From contig CAJQTY010000003.1 in the NCBI GenBank assembly GCA_907163075.1, positions 176,637 through 240,636 of the forward strand: a DNA stretch of 64,000 bases, in the 5' to 3' direction. Source of the stretch: an uncultured Rhodocyclaceae bacterium (GTDB taxonomy: Bacteria > Pseudomonadota > Gammaproteobacteria > Burkholderiales > Rhodocyclaceae). A program made the position numbers and the translations under genes. This document shows positions 1-7,318 of this stretch, piece after piece (the stretch's first letter is position 1; the number at the start of each line of letters is the position of its first letter). A model generated the notes under the pieces. It made no database searches. It was given only the letters and a program-made list of their open reading frames with translations, and was not told where the DNA came from.

Positions 1-2
1 GG

Positions 3-221
3 GCCATCGTCATCGTCGGCCTGCTATCGCCGGCAGCCTACACGCTCGTCCTGCTGGCGCTCCAGCTGGCCCCCCTGAGCTATGTCGCTCCGGCGCGCGA
101 AGTCTCGATGCTGGTCGGCACCTTCATCGGCGCCAGCCTGCTGCGCGAATCGGTAAAGCCCTCGCAGGTCGCCGGTGCCGCCATCATGCTGCTCGGCGTG
201 ATCGGGCTGGTATGGGCTTGA
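3..221 (+). CDS. EamA/DMT-family transporter, C-terminal part (partial)
   Basis: The reading frame enters from the left edge and ends in TGA at 219-221, so only the last 72 residues are present. They form about three hydrophobic helices joined by a short loop containing A-R-E-V-S-M-L and a R-E-S-V-K turn. This is the usual end of a 10-helix EamA (drug/metabolite transporter) permease, where the last helix pair follows an 'APxREVSxL' segment. The substrate cannot be inferred. The upstream part lies outside the window. Confidence 0.7.
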   Translation, partial: AIVIVGLLSPAAYTLVLLALQLAPLSYVAPAREVSMLVGTFIGASLLRESVKPSQVAGAAIMLLGVIGLVWA

Positions 222-242
222 ACGCGGACGCTCGGACCCGTT

Positions 243-731
243 ATGCTTGTCGCTATGCGCATTCCATTTTCCCTTGCCGACCTCGCTATCATCCTGGCGC
301 TGGCCATCGTCGCCGTGGTCGGCTACAAGTATTCTCCCCTGCTCCTGCCCAAGGCCGATCTGACGGTCGAACCGGCGGCCGGCTGCGATCTGCACAAACA
401 GGCCTGCCATGCGGACCTGCCCGGCGGCGGCCATGTCGAACTGAGCATTACGCCGCATCCGATTCCGGTCGTGCAGCCGTTAAAGGTCAGCGCCATCGTT
501 TCGGGCGTCGCCGCCGACACGCTTGAAATCGACTTTGCCGGCGTCAGCATGAACATGGGCTTCAACCGCAAGACCCTCGTCGCCGGAAGCGACGGACGCC
601 ATACCGCCGACGCGATGCTGCCCGTCTGCGTCACCGGCCGCATGGCCTGGCGGGCAACGCTGGTGGTCGAAACCAGGCGCCAGCGGATTGCCATTCCCTT
701 CCTCTTCGAAGCACCGATCGCGGCACACTGA
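243..731 (+). CDS. Membrane-anchored periplasmic protein, FixH/YtkA-like
   Basis: This 162-residue protein has one N-terminal membrane helix (about residues 9-30) and a roughly 130-residue periplasmic domain with two cysteines (C-D-L-H-K-Q-A-C). Its central M-N-M-G-F-N-R segment and later G-R-M-A-W-R-A-T strand recall the beta-sandwich of FixH/YtkA-like proteins, which often assist copper or oxidase assembly. That resemblance is by eye only. A second ATG at 255 is an equally good start, since neither has a clear ribosome binding site. It starts 22 bases after the EamA gene and may be co-transcribed with it. Confidence 0.6.
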   Translation: MLVAMRIPFSLADLAIILALAIVAVVGYKYSPLLLPKADLTVEPAAGCDLHKQACHADLPGGGHVELSITPHPIPVVQPLKVSAIVSGVAADTLEIDFAGVSMNMGFNRKTLVAGSDGRHTADAMLPVCVTGRMAWRATLVVETRRQRIAIPFLFEAPIAAH

Positions 732-850
732 GGCTTGGCGCCACCAATCCAGCGGCCGCTTGCGGGAAGCACTACCTGATTGACGGCCGGTTCGGAGGAG
801 CGGCGGCTGGTCTAGTGTTGCACGCTGCCTGGAACTTATACCAGCGGCCG

Positions 851-925
851 GTAGGGCGGAAAAGCGCAGCGCCTTCCGCCGTATAAGCCCCATTCGGCGG
901 ATGACGCTACGCTCATCCGCCCTAC
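851..925. repeat. GTAG-type REP palindrome, short copy
   Basis: The element starts GTAGGGCGGAAAAGCGCAGC and ends CATCCGCCCTAC, so its outer 9 bases (GTAGGGCGG / CCGCCCTAC) form an exact inverted repeat. The interior contains further nested GC-rich inverted segments. A terminal GTAG is the hallmark of REP sequences mobilised by REP-associated tyrosine transposases. It is a diverged relative of the element starting at 969. The 732-1200 gene-free gap holds this repeat and the next one and nothing else I recognise. Confidence 0.7.
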
Positions 926-968
926 GGCATTGCACTTGGGCGCAGGACCCGTTCGCCCGGAGTTTGGT

Positions 969-1058
969 GTAGGTCGGAAAAGCCGAAGGCACCTTCCGAC
1001 ATTCGGCGGTGGAGGTAGCGCAAACACGGCGGCGGAATGCGCAGCGCTTTTCCGCAGC
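969..1058. repeat. GTAG-type REP element (BIME-like), copy A
   Basis: It begins GTAGGTCGGAAAAGCCGAAG, continues with a CCTTCCGAC-ATTCGGCGG palindromic core, and ends with an inverted GCGCTTTTCCGC. Closely matching copies lie at 15621-15709 and 49211-49302. All sit between genes. Confidence 0.75.
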
Positions 1059-1200
1059 TTAAAGCCGAGCCGGCGTAGCTTTCAAATAAGCGCCATCAAG
1101 ATCGCATCACTACAGCGACAAAGGGATCGGCTGTTGCCGTTCTGAATGCCGCAGCAATCTGCTGCCCTGGCCATTCTTGCCGTGTTGCCAACGCCGTGCT

Positions 1201-2091
1201 TCAAACGCTTTTGGCGCGTCGCAGCCGCTCCATGTTCGGCACGGGCAAGGTTCGCCGCAAAACCGATTCGCCCAGCCAGTCGGCGGCGCGCCTGGCCCGG
1301 TCGGCGATCACTCCGGAAGGCATCTGCAGGTAGTCGCTGTTGTACACGTCGAAACTGTAGTCGCCGAAATAGCCAATCTCCTCGAGCTTGAGGATGAACT
1401 TCGCGATCTGTTCGCTGTGCGCGCCCTCGCCGGGAAAAACCCGGAAATGCGCTGCCGTAGCGTTCTGTTCTTCGGTCGACTGGATTTCCTGCAACATGAA
1501 ATCGGAAAGCTGAACGAGAAAAATCTGCTGCGGGAAGATTACGTCGAGATCGCCCATCGGAACCCCGGCGGCAATCACGTCGAAGGCATCGATCGCCAGT
1601 CCGAGGTTCGGGCAGTTGGCCAGCGAAACGATTTCCGCCGCCGCGGCGAAATTCTTGACCGTGCGGCTCCATGACAAGCCCTTGAACGCGATGCGGATTC
1701 CCATCGGCAGCGCAAGAAGGGCCAGCTTGCGCAGGTCTCGGGCAATCTTGTCGGCGTCGATATCGGCATGCACCGAGGCGGAGGCCTCGGTAAGCAGCAA
1801 GCGTCCGCCGATACGACTGCACAGGTCGAGCATCGACTTGGCGACGTCGATCTTGTAGTCGTGCATCTTGCCGGTCAGCCCTTCGAAATCGCGCAAAGCC
1901 TCGAGGCCGGTCACCCGCAGGCCGCTCTCGCGGATCGCTTTCACCGCGGCGTCAGTGTTTTCCGGATGGCCGACGATATCGGTGGCGGAAATCATTACCT
2001 GCGAGAATCCGGAGTGCCGCGCGGCAGCCAGGCGGGTTTCGAGCGACCCCGCGAGGGACGCGCTGTCAATGCCGAAGTCGCTGAAATTCAT
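1201..2091 (-). CDS. SPI-family TIM-barrel protein, QuiC N-domain-like, metal site altered
   Basis: This 296-residue protein resembles the N-terminal sugar-phosphate-isomerase-like barrel of QuiC-type 3-dehydroshikimate dehydratases: R-D-F-E-G near 68, F-R-V-F-P-G-E-G near 217 and V-Q-L-S-D near 193. In active relatives the metal is held by Glu-Asp-Gln/His-Glu. Here the first Glu position is Lys137 (A-F-K-G-L-S-W where YEALAW-type is expected). Asp168 and Gln194 remain, and the last Glu is Asp248. Normal dehydratase activity is therefore doubtful. The start overlaps the stop of the upstream VOC gene by 4 bases, so the two are translationally coupled. They probably form an operon with the IclR regulator. 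Confidence 0.75.
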   Translation of the reverse strand: MNFSDFGIDSASLAGSLETRLAAARHSGFSQVMISATDIVGHPENTDAAVKAIRESGLRVTGLEALRDFEGLTGKMHDYKIDVAKSMLDLCSRIGGRLLLTEASASVHADIDADKIARDLRKLALLALPMGIRIAFKGLSWSRTVKNFAAAAEIVSLANCPNLGLAIDAFDVIAAGVPMGDLDVIFPQQIFLVQLSDFMLQEIQSTEEQNATAAHFRVFPGEGAHSEQIAKFILKLEEIGYFGDYSFDVYNSDYLQMPSGVIADRARRAADWLGESVLRRTLPVPNMERLRRAKSV

Positions 2092-2999
2092 GACTGAGAC
2101 ACTGAACGGTCCGAACTGTCCGGCTCGGCGTGCACGAGTTCGAACATCACGCCACCAAGTATCGCCTTGGTCAGCGCCCCGCGCTCGGTGGTGCGAACCT
2201 TATCGGTCGCGAGAAACTCGATGCCTCGCTTCTCCAGTTCAGCGCTCGCCGCAATCACGTCGGGCGTGCCGAAACCGATGCGCTGGAGATGCTCTTCCAT
2301 CGGCGCATATTGGGCGGCACCTTCGGGCTCGATCAATTGCAGGTAGAACTTGCGGCAGGGGCTCCGGAGCAGCAGTCCCCTGGGCATGATGCCGAAACGG
2401 ACCTCGTCCGGAATCGGCGTGAATCCGAAAATCTGCGAATAGAACTCCGACCAGTCGTCGGTCCGCTCGACGCCCACATACTGCACGATGCCGAAGAAAT
2501 TCAATCCCTCGATCGCCGGCGGGTTCGGATCGACGCCGGGAATCGCGCGGAAATCGATGTCGAAGATCGAGAACTCGTCGTAGCGATCGATGAAGTAGAT
2601 GAGACTTTCTCCGACGCCGTGGATGCCGGGGATGTTCAGCTCGAGTGCCTGAGCGCGCGCCGGAATTTCCCAGGCGCCAAGATCGAGCGCCCGGCTGAAC
2701 GCCGCGTCGGCATCGCGGACGCGAATCGCCAGGGCGCTGATGATCGGCCGCTCAATGGGCACAACGGTGCGCGGGATGTCGGCCGCCTGGGAGTTGATCA
2801 CGATATTCATCCCGCCCTGCCGGTAAAGCTCGACCTCGCGCGAGCGATGCCGGGCAATCGGGCGGAATCCCATTCGTTCCAGCACGCCGCCGAGCGCCTG
2901 CGGCCTGGAGGTGGTGAATTCGATGAATTCGATACCGTCCATTCCGATGGGATTCTGAAGTTCGAGGATCGACTCACGATCCGTAACGCTACTCATCAT
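2088..2999 (-). CDS. VOC/HPPD-like protein, QuiC C-domain-like
   Basis: This 303-residue protein has two vicinal-oxygen-chelate repeats like 4-hydroxyphenylpyruvate dioxygenase, and it resembles the C-terminal half of QuiC (G-I-E-F-I-E-F near 23, R-H-R-S-R-E-V-E-L near 50, N-I-V-I-N). HPPD enzymes bind iron with His-His-Glu. Here the first His region reads L-N-F-F-G and the second reads L-Q-R-I-G-F, so both histidines appear lost. Only the Glu in M-F-E-L-V near the end survives. An iron-dependent oxygenase role is unlikely; a structural or ligand-binding partner of the TIM barrel is more plausible. The gap to the upstream IclR gene is 119 bases. Confidence 0.75.
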   Translation of the reverse strand: MMSSVTDRESILELQNPIGMDGIEFIEFTTSRPQALGGVLERMGFRPIARHRSREVELYRQGGMNIVINSQAADIPRTVVPIERPIISALAIRVRDADAAFSRALDLGAWEIPARAQALELNIPGIHGVGESLIYFIDRYDEFSIFDIDFRAIPGVDPNPPAIEGLNFFGIVQYVGVERTDDWSEFYSQIFGFTPIPDEVRFGIMPRGLLLRSPCRKFYLQLIEPEGAAQYAPMEEHLQRIGFGTPDVIAASAELEKRGIEFLATDKVRTTERGALTKAILGGVMFELVHAEPDSSDRSVSQS

Positions 3000-3067
3000 G
3001 TCTCCCGTTTCTTATGCGTGGTCAGGATCAGACACGCCAATCATCTGGTCGCTGTTGCAAATTATAG

Positions 3068-3091
3068 CCGTGACCCGTACGCCGGTCACGG
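3068..3091. other. Perfect 8-bp inverted repeat between iclR-type gene and VOC gene
   Basis: CCGTGACC and GGTCACGG flank an 8-base loop in the 119-base gap between the regulator stop (3119) and the VOC start (2999). It could be an attenuating hairpin in the minus-strand transcript or an operator. No T-tract follows, so a strong intrinsic terminator is not supported. Confidence 0.45.
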
Positions 3092-3118
3092 TCAAGGGGC
3101 GAAAAAACAGGCTCCCGG

Positions 3119-3889
3119 TCATAAGGCGGCGCGCAAGGCGTACTCGGCTTCGCGCAGCAGAGGCAGCGCACGCGACACCGCACGTTCGGCCGTCTCGTTA
3201 TCCATGGGCAGACTGACGCTGATGGCCCCGACGACCTCGGCGTTGCTCCTGCGGATCGGCACGGCGATGCCCCGCACGCGCTGGATCAATTGCTGCTCGA
3301 CGAAGGCGTAGCCCTGGCTACGCGCCGCGTCGATAAGCCCACGCACGCCATCGGTGGTCGTCACCGTAAACGACGTGTAGGGAATGAACTTGCGCCCGGC
3401 GAGCCAGCGATCCACCTCCTCCGGACTTCGGCAGGCCAGCATCGCAATTCCCGCCGACGACAGATTGGCGGAAATGCGCGCGCCGAGAACGTAACCGACG
3501 TTCTGGACCAGGCTCGAACCGTCGCGCGCCACGAACACGATCTCGTCGCCGTCGAGCACCGCAAAATGAGTCGGTCCGCCCAGCACCGCGCTGATCCGCT
3601 GCAGGAAAGGCTGGACCGCGCGCGGCACCTTGGCCGAGTCGAAATACGACCAGCCCAGCCGGAGCACTCGCGGTGTCAGCCAGAACAGATGCCCGTCGCT
3701 TTCGACATAGCCGAGGTGCTGCAGGGTCAGAAGATAGCGCCGCGCCGCCGTCCGCGTGGTTCCCGTGCGGCGGGCGGCAGTCGAGGCGGTGAGCCGCGGG
3801 TGGGCGTCGTTGAAGGCCTCGATGATACTGATGCCCTTTTCCAGACCGGCGATCCAGTCGCGTTTGCTCAACTCGGGCTTGGTGTCCAT
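3119..3889 (-). CDS. IclR-family regulator, PcaU/PobR/PcaR-like
   Basis: This 256-residue protein has an N-terminal winged helix (about residues 12-75; T-A-S-T-A-A-R-R-T-G-T-T-R-T-A-A-R-R-Y-L is the recognition region) and a C-terminal IclR effector domain (G-A-R-I-S-A-N-L-S-S-A-G near 134, S-L-P-M-D-N near 227). These features match the IclR subgroup that controls protocatechuate, 4-hydroxybenzoate and quinate/shikimate genes. It is divergent from the catabolic operon starting near 4043, and a pair of CGATTA-containing half sites lies between them. It most likely responds to a carbocyclic or aromatic acid and controls both flanking transcripts. Confidence 0.85.
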   Translation of the reverse strand: MDTKPELSKRDWIAGLEKGISIIEAFNDAHPRLTASTAARRTGTTRTAARRYLLTLQHLGYVESDGHLFWLTPRVLRLGWSYFDSAKVPRAVQPFLQRISAVLGGPTHFAVLDGDEIVFVARDGSSLVQNVGYVLGARISANLSSAGIAMLACRSPEEVDRWLAGRKFIPYTSFTVTTTDGVRGLIDAARSQGYAFVEQQLIQRVRGIAVPIRRSNAEVVGAISVSLPMDNETAERAVSRALPLLREAEYALRAAL

Positions 3890-3902
3890 GGCCGCTCCAA
3901 AT

Positions 3903-3940
3903 GCGCACGATTAGCGAATACCGCAGAACGATTATCGCGC
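3903..3940. promoter_or_regulatory. Candidate IclR operator
   Basis: In the divergent gap, GCGCACGATTAGCG (3903-3916) and GAACGATTATCGCGC (3926-3940) share a CGATTA core and are arranged as imperfect inverted/direct half sites about one helical turn apart. As I recall, sites bound by PcaU/PobR-type IclR proteins contain a similar GTTCGATAATCGCAC-like palindrome. The location, just upstream of the regulator start, would allow autoregulation and control of the plus-strand operon. Confidence 0.45.
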
Positions 3941-4042
3941 AAAAGGCCGTTTCAGCCAAGACGCCGCCGCAAGCGGAGCCTAATATTGAGTAAAACAAAA
4001 AACAGTCACAGTGATTCGGTGATGTCAATACAGGAGGAGTGG

Positions 4043-4165
4043 ATGAACAAGATCGCAGTCCGAGTAGCACCCGCCGCAAGCACGGCGGAACGTGCCCGCG
4101 CGCATTCGGCTGCCCTGCTGGCAAACACCGGCCGTTCATTTCTTCAGGGGAAGCAGTACTCATGA
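4043..4165 (+). CDS. Short leader ORF overlapping aroD
   Basis: An ATG at 4043 follows a near-consensus ribosome binding site (AGGAGG, 4032-4037). It opens a 40-codon frame that ends TCATGA, overlapping the aroD ATG at 4162 by 4 bases. The peptide is basic and alanine-rich, with no motif I recognise. The strong initiation signal and ATGA overlap suggest it is translated and drives dehydroquinase translation by coupling. It could also be an attenuator-type leader, but no amino-acid run typical of a classical leader is seen. Confidence 0.5.
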   Translation: MNKIAVRVAPAASTAERARAHSAALLANTGRSFLQGKQYS

Positions 4166-4935
4166 AATCCTTGCATCTTCATGGTCAGCCGGTCGCCGGC
4201 GGCGCCTGTCCGCTGATCTGCACGCCGCTGGTGGGCAAGACGCCCGCGGCCGTACTCGGCGAGCTGGCCGTCGTTCTGCCGAAAAAGCCTGACCTCATCG
4301 AATGGCGTGTCGATTTCTTCGAGAACATCGGCAATACGGCAACCGTCATCGATGTCGCCAGGCGCGTCAAGAAGGCGGCCGGCGCCACTCCGATCATCTT
4401 CACCTGCCGCTCGATCAACGAAGGCGGCGAGCGCATCCCGCTCAATAATGCCGAGATCGTGACGCTCTATGTCGATGTTTGCGTCAGCCAGAGTGTTGAC
4501 ATCGTCGACTACGAGCTGAGCAACCTCACCAGCAATCTCGAACAGATACGCCGGGCGTCGCGCGACAACGACGTGGCGATGATCATGTCGTATCACAACT
4601 TTCAATTCACCCCTGAAGCGGCCGTGCTCTCCGCCAAATTCATGGACGCCGAGCAACTGGGCGCCGATATCGCCAAGCTGGCGGTCATGCCGAAAACGCC
4701 GGAAGACGTGCTGACGCTGCTCGGCGTCACCTGGCGGGCGAGCGAAACCGGCGGCATTCCGCTGATCGGACTTTCGATGGGCGGCATCGGTTCGCTGTCG
4801 CGCATCGTCGGCGGGTTCTACGGCTCTTCCGTGACGTTCGCGGTCGGCAAGGCGAGTTCCGCACCAGGACAGATTCCAATCGAAGAATTGCGCGCCGTGC
4901 TGGCCACGGTACGTAAAGCAGTGGCCGGTAGTTGA
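4162..4935 (+). CDS. aroD: 3-dehydroquinate dehydratase, type I
   Basis: This 257-residue class I dehydroquinase interconverts 3-dehydroquinate and 3-dehydroshikimate through a Schiff base. The family motifs are intact: D-L-I-E-W-R-V-D near the N-terminus, the catalytic His in M-S-Y-H-N-F, the Schiff-base Lys in D-I-A-K-L-A-V-M-P, then G-L-S-M-G-G-I-G-S-L-S-R and S-A-P-G-Q-I. The open frame extends upstream to 4039, but 4162 fits the family N-terminus and has GGGGAAG upstream. It opens the catabolic operon and starts within the leader ORF. Its presence beside a separate type II enzyme and a transporter points to catabolism of quinate/shikimate rather than biosynthesis. Confidence 0.9.
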   Translation: MKSLHLHGQPVAGGACPLICTPLVGKTPAAVLGELAVVLPKKPDLIEWRVDFFENIGNTATVIDVARRVKKAAGATPIIFTCRSINEGGERIPLNNAEIVTLYVDVCVSQSVDIVDYELSNLTSNLEQIRRASRDNDVAMIMSYHNFQFTPEAAVLSAKFMDAEQLGADIAKLAVMPKTPEDVLTLLGVTWRASETGGIPLIGLSMGGIGSLSRIVGGFYGSSVTFAVGKASSAPGQIPIEELRAVLATVRKAVAGS

Positions 4936-4980
4936 GGCGTAGTTCCAGGCATCCTTTTCCACCCACGAGGAGTAATCAAA

Positions 4981-6426
4981 ATGGCGACATCCGAACCGAA
5001 CAAGACAGGAATCAACGCAGAACAGCAGCAAGAACTCGATGAGGTTTTTGCGCGGGCGCATAAGGCGCTGGCCATCCTCGAAACCTACGACCAGGCGCGC
5101 GTTGACCGCCTCTGCCAGGCCGTCGCCTGGGCGGTATCGAACAAGAAGACGTTTACTCGCCTGGTGGCCATGGGCATCGAAGAAAGCCGCCTGGGCGACG
5201 CCGAGAGCCGCATGGGCAAGCGCATGAAGATCCGTGGCGTACTGCGCGATGCGCTGCGCCAGAAGAGCGTCGGCATCATCGAGGAAATCCCGGAAAAAGG
5301 CATCGTCAAGTACGGCAAGCCGGCCGGCATCGTCGCCTGCATCGTGCCGACCACCAACCCCGACCTGACCCCGGCCGGCAACGCCATCTACGGCATCAAG
5401 GCACGCGACTGCGTTGTCTTCTCGCCGCACCCGCGTTCCAAGAAAACCTCGTTCGAAACCGTCCGCCTGATGCGCGAAGCGCTGGAAAAGGAAGGTGCCC
5501 CGCCCGATATCCTGCAATGCCTGACCAGGGTCAACATCCCGATGTCACAAGCGCTGATGGCGCGCGCCGACCTGATCGTCGCCACCGGTGGCCAGCCCAT
5601 GGTGCGCGCCGCCTACAGTTCCGGCACGCCGGCCTACGGTGTCGGCTCCGGCAATTCGACGATGATCATCGACGAGACCGCCAACATCGAAGAAGCCGCG
5701 CGCAACACGCGCCTGTCGAAGACCTCTGACTTCGGCTCCGGCTGTTCCGCCGACGGCAACCTGATCATCGAGGAAAGCATCTTCGACAAGCTGGTCGCCC
5801 AGCTTCAGGTCGAAGGCGGTTACCTGGCGTCGGCCGAAGAAAAGGAACTCCTGCGCAAAGCGATGTGGGACGACGAACGGCATCGCACGCCGGACACCGT
5901 CGCCATCGCCCCGCAAAAGCTCGCTGAATTCGCCGGCTTCACCATCCCGGCCGACCGCAAGTTCATCATCGTGCACGGCGACGGCATCGGCAAGGAGCAC
6001 CACTACTCCGGCGAAAAGCTGACCACCCTGCTCGCTGTTTACAAGTACAAGGGCTTCGACCAGGCGCTCGACATGATGCGCGCGGTCTACGAAGTCGGCG
6101 GCAAGGGCCACTCCTGCGGCATCTACTCGTTCAACCCGGATCACATCCATCGCCTGGGTATGGCGGCGCCGGTGTCGCGCATCATGGTTCGCCAGCCGCA
6201 ATCGAAGGCCAATGCCGGCGCCTTCAACAACGGCATGCCGATGACCTCCAGCCTCGGCTGCGGCACCTGGGGCGGCAACATCATCTCCGAAAACGTCAAC
6301 CTCAAGCACTACCTGAACACCACCTGGGTGTCGGTGCCAATCAAGGAAGACAAGCCGTCCGACGAAGAGCTGTTCGGCAGTTTCTACGACCCGCTGCTCG
6401 AAGAGGAAGAGGTCATCACGTCATGA
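4981..6426 (+). CDS. CoA-acylating aldehyde dehydrogenase
   Basis: This 481-residue protein belongs to the acylating aldehyde dehydrogenase group (sulfoacetaldehyde, succinate-semialdehyde and acetaldehyde types), which oxidises an aldehyde to an acyl-CoA with NAD(P)+. The nucleophile is Cys255 in F-G-S-G-C-S-A-D-G. A cofactor segment I-V-P-T-T-N-P lies near 121-127, with G-S-G-N near 222. The ribosome binding site GAGGAG precedes the ATG. It overlaps the next gene by 4 bases. A sulfoacetaldehyde role is possible by family, but no sulfonate genes are nearby. In this operon a semialdehyde derived from ring cleavage is the more economical substrate. Confidence 0.8.
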   Translation: MATSEPNKTGINAEQQQELDEVFARAHKALAILETYDQARVDRLCQAVAWAVSNKKTFTRLVAMGIEESRLGDAESRMGKRMKIRGVLRDALRQKSVGIIEEIPEKGIVKYGKPAGIVACIVPTTNPDLTPAGNAIYGIKARDCVVFSPHPRSKKTSFETVRLMREALEKEGAPPDILQCLTRVNIPMSQALMARADLIVATGGQPMVRAAYSSGTPAYGVGSGNSTMIIDETANIEEAARNTRLSKTSDFGSGCSADGNLIIEESIFDKLVAQLQVEGGYLASAEEKELLRKAMWDDERHRTPDTVAIAPQKLAEFAGFTIPADRKFIIVHGDGIGKEHHYSGEKLTTLLAVYKYKGFDQALDMMRAVYEVGGKGHSCGIYSFNPDHIHRLGMAAPVSRIMVRQPQSKANAGAFNNGMPMTSSLGCGTWGGNIISENVNLKHYLNTTWVSVPIKEDKPSDEELFGSFYDPLLEEEEVITS

Positions 6427-7253
6427 GCGAAAAGACCGCTGAAGAAAAGGTTCAGGCCGCCTCCGATTGGTGGTCGACCGGCATCATCGACATCCATCCG
6501 GGCAAGATCGCCATCCGCGGTTATCCGATCCAGGAGCTGATCGGGAAGGTTCGCTTTCCCGAGATGATCTGGCTGATGCTGCGCGGCGACCTGCCTACCC
6601 GCGGCCAGGCCGATCTGCTGGAAGCGGCGATGGTCCCCGGTGTCGATCACGGCCCGCAAGCGCCGTCGATCGCCATCGCCCGGATGTCGGTCACCTGCGG
6701 CCTGCCGGTCAATGGCGCGATGGCCTCGGCGGTCAATGTGCTTGACGACATTCACGGCGGTGCCGGCCAGCAGTGCATGGGGATCTACTACGAGATCGAT
6801 GCCGAAGCAGGCCCCGATGGCGATCTGGTCAAAACCGCGGCTGCCGTTCTGGCGCGTCACGGCAAGATCGTTCCCGGCTTCGGCCATCGTTTCCACCCCA
6901 TCGATCCGCGCGTCGAGCCTCTTTTCGCGCTGGTCGACAAGGCGGTCAGGGAAGGCACGGTCAAGGGCCGTTACGCGGCGATCGGGCGGGCGGTTGAAAC
7001 GGTGCTCAAGGAAGGCAAGAAGCGCCCGATTCCGATGAATATCGACGGCATCACCGCCGTCATCTTCTGCGAACTGGGTTTCGAGCCCGAGCTGGGTCGC
7101 GGCATCTTCGCCCTGTCGCGTTCGGTCGGCATCCTGGCGCACGCGTGGGAGCAGAAGCAGATGGGTGCCCGCATCAAAGGCCCCTTGCCCAAGGAAATTC
7201 CCTACACCTATACCGGGCCGGCGCAACGCGCCGTGCCTGACAACAGGAGCTGA
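6423..7253 (+). CDS. Citryl-CoA lyase-like enzyme (citrate synthase family)
   Basis: This 276-residue protein is much shorter than citrate synthase (about 430) and matches stand-alone citryl-CoA lyases, the C-terminal module of ATP-citrate lyase. The catalytic triad is visible: His111 in D-D-I-H-G-G, His155 in P-G-F-G-H-R and Asp208 in M-N-I-D-G. Such enzymes cleave a 3-hydroxy-3-carboxyacyl-CoA into acetyl-CoA and a 2-oxo acid. Its ATG overlaps the stop of the acylating dehydrogenase (ATGA), which suggests that the CoA thioester made by that enzyme is its substrate. Citryl-CoA or homocitryl-CoA both fit. Confidence 0.75.
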   Translation: MSEKTAEEKVQAASDWWSTGIIDIHPGKIAIRGYPIQELIGKVRFPEMIWLMLRGDLPTRGQADLLEAAMVPGVDHGPQAPSIAIARMSVTCGLPVNGAMASAVNVLDDIHGGAGQQCMGIYYEIDAEAGPDGDLVKTAAAVLARHGKIVPGFGHRFHPIDPRVEPLFALVDKAVREGTVKGRYAAIGRAVETVLKEGKKRPIPMNIDGITAVIFCELGFEPELGRGIFALSRSVGILAHAWEQKQMGARIKGPLPKEIPYTYTGPAQRAVPDNRS

Positions 7254-7265
7254 ACGATAGGGCCA

Positions 7266-7292
7266 TGGCACCGTGGCCAAGCCGCGGTGCCA
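7266..7292 (+). other. Intra-operon hairpin before TPP enzyme gene
   Basis: TGGCACCG and CGGTGCCA form an exact 8-bp stem with an 11-base loop in the 65-base gap before the TPP gene. No T-tract follows, so it is more likely an RNA-processing or stability element than a terminator. Confidence 0.45.
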
Positions 7293-7318
7293 CCGTTTAA
7301 CAATTTAAGGAGCATTCA

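Noticed and set aside
1201-2999. Functional 4-hydroxyphenylpyruvate dioxygenase plus sugar isomerase
   Set aside because: The VOC protein appears to lack both iron-binding His residues, and the pair matches the two halves of QuiC better than HPPD.
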